Assembly: GCA_014380615.1 (NCBI GenBank)
Contig: JACMJM010000011.1
Span: 99,946-163,945, forward strand
From: Sphingobacteriaceae bacterium
GTDB taxonomy: Bacteria > Bacteroidota > Bacteroidia > Sphingobacteriales > Sphingobacteriaceae
Length of the DNA stretch: 64,000 bases
Direction: 5' to 3'
Part shown: one piece after another, positions 25,001 through 32,730 of the stretch
Layout of the letters: the number at the start of each line of letters is the position of its first letter
Numbering within the stretch: position 1 is the first letter of the stretch
Translations under genes and position numbers: made by a program
Notes under the pieces: generated by a model
The model's database searches: none
What the model saw: the letters and a program-made list of their open reading frames with translations, nothing else
What the model was told of the DNA's origin: nothing

Positions 25001-25155
25001 CCGTTGTGAACGGAGATGTGAGAATTGGCTATAAGCTTGCCAACTCGATTATAGTATCTGATGGTGTGAAGTCGAGTACTTTAGCGGGTAATAACGGGAT
25101 TTTTACTATCACAGGGGCTAAAGCGGGTGCGGCGTTAAAGATTAGCTTCCGGTAG
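22015..25155 (+). CDS. GH95 alpha-L-fucosidase, secreted
   Basis: Family 95 enzymes remove terminal alpha-1,2-linked L-fucose (some L-galactose) by inversion. The 1046-residue protein has a signal peptide (MKAKFFSAAVLTAMLF, cleaved near VEA), a beta-sandwich extension of roughly 190 residues, and the GH95 module from NMLWYKTGA near 212. Its catalytic core contains NINLQMNYW (N606, N608) and FQIDGNFGSAAG (D933), matching the family's catalytic Asn/Asp positions. The ATG at 22015 is chosen over a TTG 13 codons upstream. It lies 13 kb from the xyloglucan locus but would supply the missing fucosidase step. Confidence 0.9.
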   Translation: MKAKFFSAAVLTAMLFQTLFSAVEAKTGTFGKAEIIRLQKKEKVAVSRYEVLGVIFEKGKISIAEAGGVLGVLIRKNDEASAATDKLVVKVFDDKGSVITQKSYSLNATVKKGTQHIGIEGLSFTNASYLQAHIETSKGVVVSPKGSKISQGSYKGLPLLGDWITNEELGNGPGVQAPTKVPAGVNPQLVNTKTSNVNYSYNENYPAIRANNMLWYKTGAYDVKSTIYDRDGADWEQQALPIGNGFMGAMLFGMPGKDHIQFNEETFWAAGYRGVQKGVDPTYVNPDMSEGINGYMNAGNIFIDFNLPSNPQIVNYYRDLNLEDAVAHVQYEYNNVKYNREYFASFSAKVLVFRYTADKAGALNFTVNPVSAHPGSITVNNGEITIVGNLKDSEPYRGGGRAAYSQKSDLEYCTKIKVIADNGKITDNYANVGVEGATAVTVIVASSTDYDPNQFVIGKNGKVDLAAKQFKHLKGLQYTIDKTTSRLAGVKGKSFEKLKAEHIADYQKLFNRVSFRLTDEKEVSQIPTNELQLSYNKVIPLVNKGASIAFAEPAYNSLNKHLEELHYNYARYLMIASSRETTLPANLQGKWNQSVAEIWGSTYCININLQMNYWFAGGANLLESGKALINWFNSQIPAGRITSKNMYKIEPKSYTLTGNTISFANKAVPHTDDVFIMHTKQSINGQTDMTGSRNIQSPGNTAFMMYNLWDLYLSSGDKKLLAAEIYPIMRKSANFYTQYIYANKKSATDTKNYPKGYYYTTGSGRSPEQGPTQEGVKYDLQLVAGMFDYTIQAAEILGEDKDKVAAWKEIRNNIEIPVELGADKQIKEWAQETSYNTDASGKAMGDPYHRHISHLVALYPGTLINPTTPELLKGAKITLEKRGDDATGWSIANKFLMWARVLDGDKALQLFRYQLAQRTYSNLFDFHAPFQIDGNFGSAAGVMELLMQSQTGTIYILPALPKVWDKGSVAGIRAKTGADVSLKWSGNKADEVVIRPVVNGDVRIGYKLANSIIVSDGVKSSTLAGNNGIFTITGAKAGAALKISFR

Positions 25156-25263
25156 GGTTTTTATATTTCACACAAAGGGCGAAAAGGTTTTGTATTTCCA
25201 ATGAAGGGCTTTTTGGGTGAATCTATTAAAAAACGTTAAGAGGTGTAAAGCTGGTTGTGTAAT

Positions 25264-25306
25264 TTCACGCAAAGTACGCAAAGAGGAGAACGCAAAGATC
25301 GCAAAG
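25264..25306. repeat. ACGCAAAG short repeat cluster, copy 2
   Basis: Units of (A)CGCAAAG or GCAAAG occur at 25267, 25276, 25290 and 25301, in the gap after the GH95 gene, matching the cluster at 14919-14952. A looser copy (CACAAAGGGCG) lies near 25170. Confidence 0.65.
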
Positions 25307-25416
25307 GTTGCTTGGATAGATTTGCGTCTTGTTATTGCTTTGCTTTAAAATAATATTCGCAAAAAAAGAGACGAAGATAAAATCTCCACCTCTTTCCTTT
25401 ATTGCTATATTGATTT

Positions 25417-25866
25417 TTACTGCACCCTGCCGTCTTTTTTATCCTGTGATCTTCCGATCGCATAACCTGCTCCGGCCCCAACAAGTCCTCCTACAACAGC
25501 TCCGCGGCCATCTTTCTTATCTACTATAATTCCGGTTACCGCACCTGCTCCGGCACCTATTGCAGCACCTTTGGCAGCTTTACTCCATCCTTTTTTCTGT
25601 GGCTGGGTATTAGTGTATGTTTCCGAAACTCCTTTTACATACGTCCGTTCTGACGAAGACGCTGATGAGTTTCTGCGTGAAGCGATTTTTTCTTTTTCTT
25701 GAGAAAGAAAAACTTCTTTGGCGTCAGCTCTTCGGAAGCTGTCTAATTGAATACTATCTCTTACTTGTCGGAAGGCTTCTTCTTTTGATTGTACCGTAGT
25801 TTCAGACTTATTACTGCAGGCGGCAAATGTGGCTGCTACTGCAAAGATTAGTGCGATTTTTTTCAT
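25417..25866 (-). CDS. Glycine-zipper (YMGG-like) lipoprotein
   Basis: A 149-residue lipoprotein: signal with lipobox AAC (Cys 17 in FAVAATFAACSNK), a charged helical middle (EEAFRQVRDSIQLDSFRRAD), a Ser-rich linker, and a C-terminal glycine zipper (KGAAIGAGAGAVTGIIVDKK, then GAVVGGLVGAGAGYAIG). Such zippers insert into or cross membranes, and the family is linked to envelope stress. The gene is monocistronic. Confidence 0.85.
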   Translation of the reverse strand: MKKIALIFAVAATFAACSNKSETTVQSKEEAFRQVRDSIQLDSFRRADAKEVFLSQEKEKIASRRNSSASSSERTYVKGVSETYTNTQPQKKGWSKAAKGAAIGAGAGAVTGIIVDKKDGRGAVVGGLVGAGAGYAIGRSQDKKDGRVQ

Positions 25867-26255
25867 AATATAATTTATAATTGTGAATTTAAGTGTGCTT
25901 TAAATATTATAACATTTTGAATACCTAAGCTGCCATCATAATGCAAAGACCGATCCACGATTTCTTTAAACAAAATTTTTTTACATATGGCCACATGGAG
26001 CTAATAGGGCTATGAAATAAAATAAACCAATAGAATAGCGACAGAGGGTAGTGTCTTCTTTTGAGTACACTTTACCAGGAATACGACAGTTTTGATGTCT
26101 TATTGATTCAAGTTCTCATACTTCGGGCCTGCTTTCGGCTAACAAAAACCAGTTAATTCTGCAATTAGAGTAGAATCGGCAACCACTTGAAATACCATGA
26201 TGCCAGTCTTAAGTACATGTAAAAGTATTCGTTAGATTTGAGCATAATCTCGTAT
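25867..26255. other. Gene-free divergent spacer
   Basis: About 390 bases between divergent genes with no convincing gene. TAGATTTG at 26233-26240 is a perfect -7 consensus 16 bases before the next ATG, but no good -33 box stands 19 bases upstream. Confidence 0.4.
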
Positions 26256-26879
26256 ATGAAAGTCTTCATCTTATCTTTTTTAGTTCTTTTTCTTGTTTCT
26301 TATTCAAATGCGCAAAGTTCGTCAACAGCCCCGTCAGACAGTATTAAGGCCAAACAGCCCAAAGAAGAACCTGAAAGGAAAAAGAAAAAGAACGTCAGTA
26401 ATAAAGCCTACGTGATGCGAAGTCATGTATATCTTAATGATATAGCGAAACTCGAAGAAGGATATACCCCATCAGAGGGTGGCAGGTATGCTATCAAAGA
26501 TTATATTGTTAAAGGGCCTTTAAACCTTATCTGTGTAACCTACGGTGTTGCATTGGCTTCTGGCAACATAAACGGAGGCGAATCGTCTAAACGTTATTAT
26601 CTGCAGAAGGCGGGAGATGATAATTCGTATCGCGAAGTGTTTCTTACCAAGAAATCCGGAGCGGTTCCTGTTGCTGCGAAGGTTCTTGGAGGTATGGCTC
26701 AAACCTATAACGGCGTACTCAACACAAGGAGATCAACAGGGGCCATGGTCGAAGTGTCGAAGGCTACTTTAACAGAGATGATGGCAGATAACAAGCAAGT
26801 GGTTGCCGAAATAGCAAAACTGGAAAAAGTTACCTCAGGGAAAATGAAGAAACTTGTAAAGGCCTACAATGCCAAATAA
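26256..26879 (+). CDS. Secreted protein of unknown function
   Basis: A 207-residue protein with a signal peptide (MKVFILSFLVLFLVSYSNAQ), a Ser/Lys/Pro-rich segment (KAKQPKEEPERKKKKN), a mixed alpha/beta body (SHVYLNDIAKLEEGY, NLICVTYGVALASGNINGG) and a helical C-terminus (ADNKQVVAEIAKLEKVTSGK). No family is recognised. The TTG at 26238 is rejected because it lies within the -7 box. No operon partner. Confidence 0.65.
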   Translation: MKVFILSFLVLFLVSYSNAQSSSTAPSDSIKAKQPKEEPERKKKKNVSNKAYVMRSHVYLNDIAKLEEGYTPSEGGRYAIKDYIVKGPLNLICVTYGVALASGNINGGESSKRYYLQKAGDDNSYREVFLTKKSGAVPVAAKVLGGMAQTYNGVLNTRRSTGAMVEVSKATLTEMMADNKQVVAEIAKLEKVTSGKMKKLVKAYNAK

Positions 26880-26911
26880 GTCTTTGTTATTATCCTGATT
26901 GATCCTCTGTT

Positions 26912-28471
26912 TTAAAATCGTTTAATCGCAGCTTCTTTTTCTATTTTAACAGACTTAATATTTCTGGAATCATCTACAGATACGTCGCTAACATTTCTTA
27001 GCTCGAAAAACGGTGTGTCGCCCGCACCTTTCTTAATATTTAAATGATCAAAATATGCGTCGTGAACATCTTCCAGCACAAAGGCATTGCGTCCCTCAGG
27101 TTTGTTGTAATCTAATTTAACATGGTTCATCTCTACGCCTTTTACATGCCTCAAATAGAATCCATAAGCAGGTAATGGCCCGAACATTCCTGGTTCGGGG
27201 TAGCCTTTCTCATTTTCTTTGGGTACAATTTTATTGTCTTCCGTTTTACCGCCACCCTGGTGATTAAAATAGATATTACTCATTCGGATGTCTTCTACAT
27301 AATGCCCCGGAATACCGGTAATAGTGGTTGCGTGGTATGAACTGGCGTTAGATACCAGCACATTATTAATACTGATACGCTTGATTGTACCCACCGGCGG
27401 GTTGTTCGGGCCTCTTAGCCTACTACCCAGCCTGATAAAAATTGGGCTGTTTGCGGCGTTCCGCATCGTGATATTTGATATTGCTATATCTTCAATGTGA
27501 GATCCGTCAACACTTTCGATGGCTATTCCGCGTGAGTCATCGAATACACAATTGGTGATGGTGATATTTTTAAAATCGCCGTTTGATTCGGTGCCAAGTT
27601 TGATTCGGCCGGTTTTGTAAGATTTATATTCGGGAGTGCTTTTTTTAAAGGTAGCGTCGAGTAAAGTGCCTTCATCGAAGTTGCCCGCCAGGTAACAGTT
27701 GGAAATAGTAATATTATCGCAATGCCGAATCTTGCCCAATCCGTAAGAAGCTTTGAGGCAAATGCCGTCGTCCCAGGGAGCATTTACACTGCAATTGGTT
27801 ACTCTTACGTTTTGGCAGCAGTCAATATCCATCCCGTCGCGGTTTGTATCTATTTTAAGATTATCTATAGTAAGATTGTCTACGCCTGTAGCGAGAATTC
27901 CGAAGTGCCCGCCATGAAGGATGGAGAAATCACGGAGAATAACGTTTTTGCAATCTCTAAGCGCAATTGCTTTGTTGGCCGATCCGGGGCCGCCGTCCAG
28001 GTATTTTTTTTCTCCTTTCGATTCATCGGCAAAGCGGTTAAATCCGGGATTTAGACCTTTTCCATAAATAAGGCCTGGCCCCAGTATCGATACATTTTCA
28101 AGGCCTATTCCCCAGATCAGGCTGTTTTTCCAGTGGCTGTGGCCATAATCCTGATAATTTCCTCCTGCCTCGTTGGGTTCGGGTAAATCATATTTTGCGA
28201 CCGAATCGTGTACTGCTTCAATGGTAGAACCGGCTTCAAGATATAAGGTGATATTACTTTTCAGACGGATGGATGCCGAAAGGTAAACTCCGGGCGGAAA
28301 GTATACTATACCTCCGCCTGCATTAGCCGCTGCGGTTATGGTTTTATTGATCGCATCGGTATCAAGCGTCTTTCCGTTTCCGGTAGCTTTGAAATTTTTC
28401 ACGTTAAAGGTTTGTGAATAAACCAGGGAGCTTAGTAATAACAGTATTATTAAAATTTTCGGCGTTTTCAT
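26912..28471 (-). CDS. GH28 polygalacturonase-like glycosidase, secreted
   Basis: Family 28 enzymes hydrolyse alpha-1,4-galacturonan or rhamnogalacturonan by inversion. The 519-residue protein has a signal peptide ending near LVYSQ and a right-handed beta-helix with the family's motifs: NRDGMD (NTDG-like), APWDDGICLK (DD pair), and TGRIKLGTESNGDFKN (RIK). Its start resembles pectate-lyase-superfamily GH28s (FNVKNFKATGNGKTLDTDAI). It is unlinked to other pectin genes, and convergent to the secreted unknown gene. ATG 28471 is used in place of TTG 28474. Confidence 0.9.
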   Translation of the reverse strand: MKTPKILIILLLLSSLVYSQTFNVKNFKATGNGKTLDTDAINKTITAAANAGGGIVYFPPGVYLSASIRLKSNITLYLEAGSTIEAVHDSVAKYDLPEPNEAGGNYQDYGHSHWKNSLIWGIGLENVSILGPGLIYGKGLNPGFNRFADESKGEKKYLDGGPGSANKAIALRDCKNVILRDFSILHGGHFGILATGVDNLTIDNLKIDTNRDGMDIDCCQNVRVTNCSVNAPWDDGICLKASYGLGKIRHCDNITISNCYLAGNFDEGTLLDATFKKSTPEYKSYKTGRIKLGTESNGDFKNITITNCVFDDSRGIAIESVDGSHIEDIAISNITMRNAANSPIFIRLGSRLRGPNNPPVGTIKRISINNVLVSNASSYHATTITGIPGHYVEDIRMSNIYFNHQGGGKTEDNKIVPKENEKGYPEPGMFGPLPAYGFYLRHVKGVEMNHVKLDYNKPEGRNAFVLEDVHDAYFDHLNIKKGAGDTPFFELRNVSDVSVDDSRNIKSVKIEKEAAIKRF

Positions 28472-28697
28472 CAAATATATTTTTGTTTTATAATTGCTAT
28501 GAAGCGTGTAAAGAGCTTTATCATTTGTATAAACAAAGCTCAGGTGGGCTTCATTCTTACTTCTTGCTAAAGTATAGTTTTAATGCTATACCAAAAAAAT
28601 AAAAATTGTAAAGTAAACACAAGGGTTCATTCATCTCGTTTTAAGGACTTGATCTTAATCCAAAAAAATTAATTTTATTAAGATTATTTTTGCCGTA

Positions 28698-29276
28698 ATG
28701 GCAATAAATTTAACTCTTCAAAATAGATGTAATCAGCTCTGCGAGCTTTGCGGTAAGCATGATGGTAATTTGAATCCTTATAGCGTGCCTCCAAAAGGCG
28801 ACGATTCTCCTGATAATCAGGTGGTGCTATGTGTCGATTGCTTAGAGCAAATTAATAGTGCGAATTATAGCGATACCCACCACTGGCGATGCCTTGAAGG
28901 GAGCATTTGGAGCGAAGTGCCTTCGGTACAGGTTCTTTCATACAAAATTCTGGAAAGTCTTATATCAGAAGATTGGGCCAGGGATGCGAGAGAAGCAGTG
29001 TACCTCGATGAATCTCTGGTTGAGTGGGCTAATGCCGAGGATGCTTTGGAAGCAGAAAAAGTAGTTCATAAGGATAGCTATGGAGTAATTCTCGAATCGG
29101 GCGATACAGTGGTACTTACTCAAAACCTAAATGTTAAGGGAACGAATTATAGCGCTCCTAAAGGTACTATTGTGCGTAAAATTAAACTCGTGCAAGATAA
29201 TGCAGAGCAGGTGGAAGGAAAGATAAACGGCGATACCATTGTTATTTTGACGAAATTTATAAGGAAATCGGTTTGA
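28698..29276 (+). CDS. PhnA/YjdM-family zinc-ribbon protein
   Basis: The 192-residue protein has an N-terminal zinc ribbon (CNQLCELCGKHDG, then VVLCVDCLEQI) and the C-terminal PhnA domain (KDSYGVILESGDTVVLTQNL, NVKGTNYSAPKGTIVRKIKL). Despite the old name, the family is not clearly tied to phosphonate use. A TATTTTTG box at 28685-28692 ends five bases before the ATG, so the mRNA may be nearly leaderless. No phosphonate gene is near. Confidence 0.85.
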   Translation: MAINLTLQNRCNQLCELCGKHDGNLNPYSVPPKGDDSPDNQVVLCVDCLEQINSANYSDTHHWRCLEGSIWSEVPSVQVLSYKILESLISEDWARDAREAVYLDESLVEWANAEDALEAEKVVHKDSYGVILESGDTVVLTQNLNVKGTNYSAPKGTIVRKIKLVQDNAEQVEGKINGDTIVILTKFIRKSV

Positions 29277-29336
29277 GAACCATAAACAGAACTAATTTTA
29301 AAAATCATCTTTTGTGAAAACAAGCCTGTGCAAACC

Positions 29337-30110
29337 ATGAGAAAATTACTGCCTTTAGCTGTGCTGTTTTTTGGAAGCTGTTCTACCGGTATGAAGTATT
29401 TTGACCCTGCGTTATTGTATACGGATATAAGTTATCAACCCAAACCTGTTTCAATAGATTCATTAAAAACGGCTAATTATATCTCTTTAGGCCTTAATCA
29501 AAAAGAAACCAATACCGAGTCTGGAAGTTACGACATGCTTACTAGCCTTCAGTTGGATATAAGTCGGGCGCATACATTAAAAAATTTATGCTTTTCGTAC
29601 GGTATTTTCGGAATGATGGGTTACATGAAAAATAAAGCCATTGAGGCGGGTGAGCCATATTATTACGACAAAAAAACCTTTTCGGCGGCGGGTGTACGGG
29701 CATCCGTAAATACCTATGTAAAGAAAGGAAATATCGACTACCGATTTATAGGGGCTGAACTATCTTATAGTAAAGAATTCGGAGATTTCGCGGCTTATCG
29801 AAAAACCATCTATAGGGAATTAAATTACTATAGCGTACATAATACCGGGTTACTTACGGCGGGCCTCACAAGCGAGGTAATTCTGCATAATTATAAATAT
29901 AGTGACAGGCAGGCCGGAGCAAGATTATTTGTAGGTAGGACTTTAAATAATCTGGTTTATAGAGGGCCTGTTCCTGTTAATAGCTCTCCTGAAAAGCCAA
30001 AAACAACTAATGTTAGCATTGCTCTATTCGGACAAATAAAAAAAGTAGTTGTAATTTTAGAGGGCGGGAGCGGGGGCAATGGGCTGGTAAAACTTGGGTA
30101 CCGGTTTTAA
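29337..30110 (+). CDS. Lipoprotein with beta-barrel-like body, unknown
   Basis: A 257-residue protein with a lipoprotein signal (MRKLLPLAVLFFGSCSTG, Cys 15), many alternating aromatic strands (YDMLTSLQLDISRAHTLKNL, IYRELNYYSVHNTGLLTAGL) and a terminal Phe (VKLGYRF), which together look like an outer-membrane-associated beta-rich protein. No family is recognised. The GTG at 29328 is rejected in favour of the ATG at 29337. It converges with the response regulator at 30122, only 11 bases away. Confidence 0.65.
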   Translation: MRKLLPLAVLFFGSCSTGMKYFDPALLYTDISYQPKPVSIDSLKTANYISLGLNQKETNTESGSYDMLTSLQLDISRAHTLKNLCFSYGIFGMMGYMKNKAIEAGEPYYYDKKTFSAAGVRASVNTYVKKGNIDYRFIGAELSYSKEFGDFAAYRKTIYRELNYYSVHNTGLLTAGLTSEVILHNYKYSDRQAGARLFVGRTLNNLVYRGPVPVNSSPEKPKTTNVSIALFGQIKKVVVILEGGSGGNGLVKLGYRF

Positions 30111-30121
30111 TATTTGGCCGC

Positions 30122-30487
30122 TCAATTAATATAACTCATAACCATATTCTCTAAATCTGTAAGGGCGAAAGGTTTCTGAATATATCCGTCGGCAAAAGAT
30201 CTCTTTGCGATCTCGGCCAAGTCCTCAACTCCCGAAATAAGAATCACCGGCGTTTTTCTTAACTGATTAATGGATTTTAAAATAACGCATAGTTCACTGC
30301 CTTTAACGCCTATAAGCCATTCGTCAAGAATAATAACATCAGGGGCGATGGTGATGATATCCTGAATGGTATCGGTTTTCCAGGTTGTAAAGCCAAATGT
30401 TTCACAATCAAGATCATTGATAACCAGTTGCATTACCTCCAGTACCGAAACATCATCATCTATAATTATAACTTTTTTTTTCTTCAT
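30122..30487 (-). CDS. Single-domain response regulator (paralogue)
   Basis: A 121-residue receiver with no output domain: acidic triad D10-D12 (VIIIDDDVS), phosphoacceptor D55 (VIILDEWLIG), Ser 85 and Lys 105 (GYIQKPF). It is a close paralogue of 12330-12707, sharing the TIQDxITIxPDxIILDxxLIG and VILKSINQLR blocks. The residues after Asp 55 (EWLIG) replace the usual MPxxxG loop. No kinase gene is adjacent. Confidence 0.88.
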   Translation of the reverse strand: MKKKKVIIIDDDVSVLEVMQLVINDLDCETFGFTTWKTDTIQDIITIAPDVIILDEWLIGVKGSELCVILKSINQLRKTPVILISGVEDLAEIAKRSFADGYIQKPFALTDLENMVMSYIN

Positions 30488-30838
30488 GCCTCAAAAGCGG
30501 GAAGTATTTTTTTTTATTTAATAACCACTTTTTGATGCAGTCTGTTTTAACCCGAAATGTAAATTCATTACAATAGTTCGCTTAAAATATTCCTTTTGTT
30601 GTGGTTTATATTCTTTTTTTTGTCAAAATAACAATTTATAAAACATGTTTTCTAAACAATTTTATAAGCAGGTTGATTAATATATTTTGGGCTTATATGC
30701 AGCAGTTTAACTCTAAAATGCTTGCAAAGGCTTGGAGATTTGATATTTCCTCTACTGAGTGAGAGATTGGAAGCGGCCGACTTCAGAGCGGAAATGGCAC
30801 CAATACAGTAAGGTAAGTAAGGTGGGCCTGGGATGGTA
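30488..30838. other. Gene-free spacer
   Basis: About 350 AT-rich bases upstream of the response regulator with no convincing gene, hairpin or consensus promoter. Confidence 0.4.
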
Positions 30839-31290
30839 CTATTTTGAATGTGTTAGCGCGCTAAGCTTTCTTTCCCCGGTTTCCTTTAGCATATTAATTA
30901 ATTCCTCCAGCTTAATGGGTTTAGAAATATAACCATCCATTCCGGCTCTCAGACAAGTTTCTCTATCTTCGGGCATGGCGTTTGCCGTCATGGCAACAAT
31001 TTTTGGTTGTGTCTGATAGCCCGAGCGAATTAATCGGGTTGCCTCCAGTCCGTCCATTTCAGGCATAAGAATATCCATCAGAATCAGGTCGTACGCTTTC
31101 TCCTGCACCATTCCAACCGCTTCTACTCCGTTGCTGGCAATATCAAGCTGATAGCCCAGCTTAGCTAATACCCTTGTAGCCAGTTTCTGATTGATCAGAT
31201 TATCTTCTGCCAATAAGATAGTCAGCGGGAATTCGCTGGCGAATTCTTCGGATACATATCCGGCTTGTATATAGGCCGAAATGTACAGCC
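30839..31290 (-). pseudogene. Remnant of a hybrid histidine kinase (receiver domain)
   Basis: Residues from AEDNLINQKLATRVLAKLGY through LILMDILMPEMDGLEATRLI to AMTANAMPEDRETCLRAGMD and YISKPIKLEELINML form a complete hybrid-kinase-type receiver with its Asp and Lys. The frame has no ATG at its start; only a TTG inside the first strand. In-frame sequence upstream (EEFASEFPLTILLAEDN) is the typical kinase-receiver linker and stays open back to a stop near 31355. The kinase part is gone, so this is a truncated gene end. No function is expected unless TTG is used. Confidence 0.65.
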
Positions 31291-31355
31291 CCTGTAAATA
31301 GTTAAAAAGAGAAAAGGCGTGGTAAAGAGTATCGCTATTCTGATAAATCTATTAG

Positions 31356-31723
31356 TGCGTTTTGATACTTCTTTAATGTCTAAAACAGGCAGCTTATCCG
31401 CAACCCTTCCTACTGCTAAATCCTTTTCCACGCGAAACCTGTTTTGAAGCCGGTTTGGGTTTCAATAGTTTTTTAATGTGGTTTACTGCTTATAGGGTTA
31501 AGATTGGAAGTTAAGAATTATACCACAACAGTTTTAAAAACAGCAAAAGTATGGACAAACTTAAAACACGATTTTTAGAATTGATTTAAAGATGCGGTTC
31601 TATTCATCTTCTTAACGCACTTCCGAAAACCTTTATAAAAAAAGCTTCGTAATAGTTTTAGAGCTGCTTAACTTGGTTGTTTCCCATTCAGTTCGCATCT
31701 TTAAGGTTTAGCGGGATACTTAT
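31356..31723. other. Gene-free spacer upstream of the TonB-domain gene
   Basis: About 370 bases. A weak promoter-like pair (TTGG, 19 bases, CATCTTTA) ends near 31703, about 20 bases before the next ATG. A short minus-strand frame at 31222-31431 shows no recognisable domain and may be debris of the decayed kinase. Confidence 0.35.
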
Positions 31724-32641
31724 ATGAAATACCTGTCTGCATTTTTTATCCTGCTTGGTTGCTGTTGTTTTTCCCTTTATTCTCAGGATTACCACAAACC
31801 GGTTAACGATAGTATTATTAAACAATCATTAGTGCAGATTATGCCGGAGTTTCCGGGCGGCGAACCGGCTTTTCGGAAATATATTAACGATGAGTACATT
31901 ATTCCTCCTGCGGCAGAAACAGCCCGGTCCACCGGAGATTTGCTTGTTTCTTTCGTGGTAGAAAAAGACGGAAGCTTAACGGATATTGTCGTTTTAAAAG
32001 ACGCAGGGTATGGCACCGGCGAAGAACTGATACGTGTTTTGCGAAAGTGTATAAAATGGAAGCCGGGCGTACAAAATGGCCGTTATGTTCGTATACGGTT
32101 TACGTTGCCTGTTAAACTGCCTCCGCCGCATGTTATAGAAACGTTTTCAGAATTACTGGCTAAACCGGGGCCTTCCGAAGCTGAGAAGCTCCCGATTTTA
32201 AGGGTGAATAAAGAGAAATATATGTTTTCAGAGAGATTTAACTGCTTTACTGATACGTTTCTTTTTGAAGAAGGGAGGCAGGCTATAAGTGATCGTTATT
32301 CTGCATTACAGCACATTACTGAAAGCATATCGCCAGATTCTTTAGCCAGGCTTACCGGCAGAATTGCTTTACAGGTTGTAATTGATACCTCTGGTGCCGC
32401 TTGTTTACTGAGTTTGCAAAATGAACTTAATATGCCTTACCAAGGCCTTTATTTGCCTGAGTTTATCAATAATAAAACTAAATGGACAATAAGAGGGACA
32501 GGAAAAGAAGCGATTACAGTAATACTGGTGTTTACTTTTACAAAAAACAAAGTAAAGTATCAGCACCTTGCTTTTAATAAGCACACTGCTTCGCTTGTAG
32601 AACTCGAATTAAGCGAAAAAGGAAAATTTACACCCTATTAG
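31724..32641 (+). CDS. Secreted TonB C-terminal-domain protein
   Basis: A 305-residue protein with a signal peptide (MKYLSAFFILLGCCCFSLYSQ) and no N-terminal membrane anchor of the TonB type. Residues about 40-135 are a TonB C-terminal domain (MPEFPGGEPAFRKYINDEYI, LLVSFVVEKDGSLTDIVVLK, CIKWKPGVQNGRYVRIRFTLP). Residues about 205-290 (GRIALQVVIDTSGAACLL... ITVILVFTF) look like a second, degenerate copy. Such soluble TonB-domain proteins are common in Bacteroidota and are not shown to energise transport. The gene is monocistronic, convergent with aroB. Confidence 0.8.
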   Translation: MKYLSAFFILLGCCCFSLYSQDYHKPVNDSIIKQSLVQIMPEFPGGEPAFRKYINDEYIIPPAAETARSTGDLLVSFVVEKDGSLTDIVVLKDAGYGTGEELIRVLRKCIKWKPGVQNGRYVRIRFTLPVKLPPPHVIETFSELLAKPGPSEAEKLPILRVNKEKYMFSERFNCFTDTFLFEEGRQAISDRYSALQHITESISPDSLARLTGRIALQVVIDTSGAACLLSLQNELNMPYQGLYLPEFINNKTKWTIRGTGKEAITVILVFTFTKNKVKYQHLAFNKHTASLVELELSEKGKFTPY

Positions 32642-32651
32642 GGCGTGTTAA

Positions 32652-32727
32652 GTGTCATTATAAGCGGAGTGAAAGGGTAATTCAGATGGGCTTCGACTCC
32701 GCTCAGCTTTTTATAGTACATTGACAC
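32652..32727. repeat. REP-like nested inverted repeat between convergent genes
   Basis: GTGTCA (32652-32657) is inverted at 32722-32727, and AGCGGAGT (32663-32670) at 32696-32703. The core CTTCGACTCCGCTCAG is a kind of sequence often found in intergenic hairpins. Lying between two gene ends, it may serve as a bidirectional terminator. Confidence 0.55.
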
Positions 32728-32730
32728 GAA

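Noticed and set aside
31222..31431. 69-residue minus-strand frame with a hydrophobic patch
   Set aside because: It is out of frame with the kinase remnant and shows no known motif; treated as debris.
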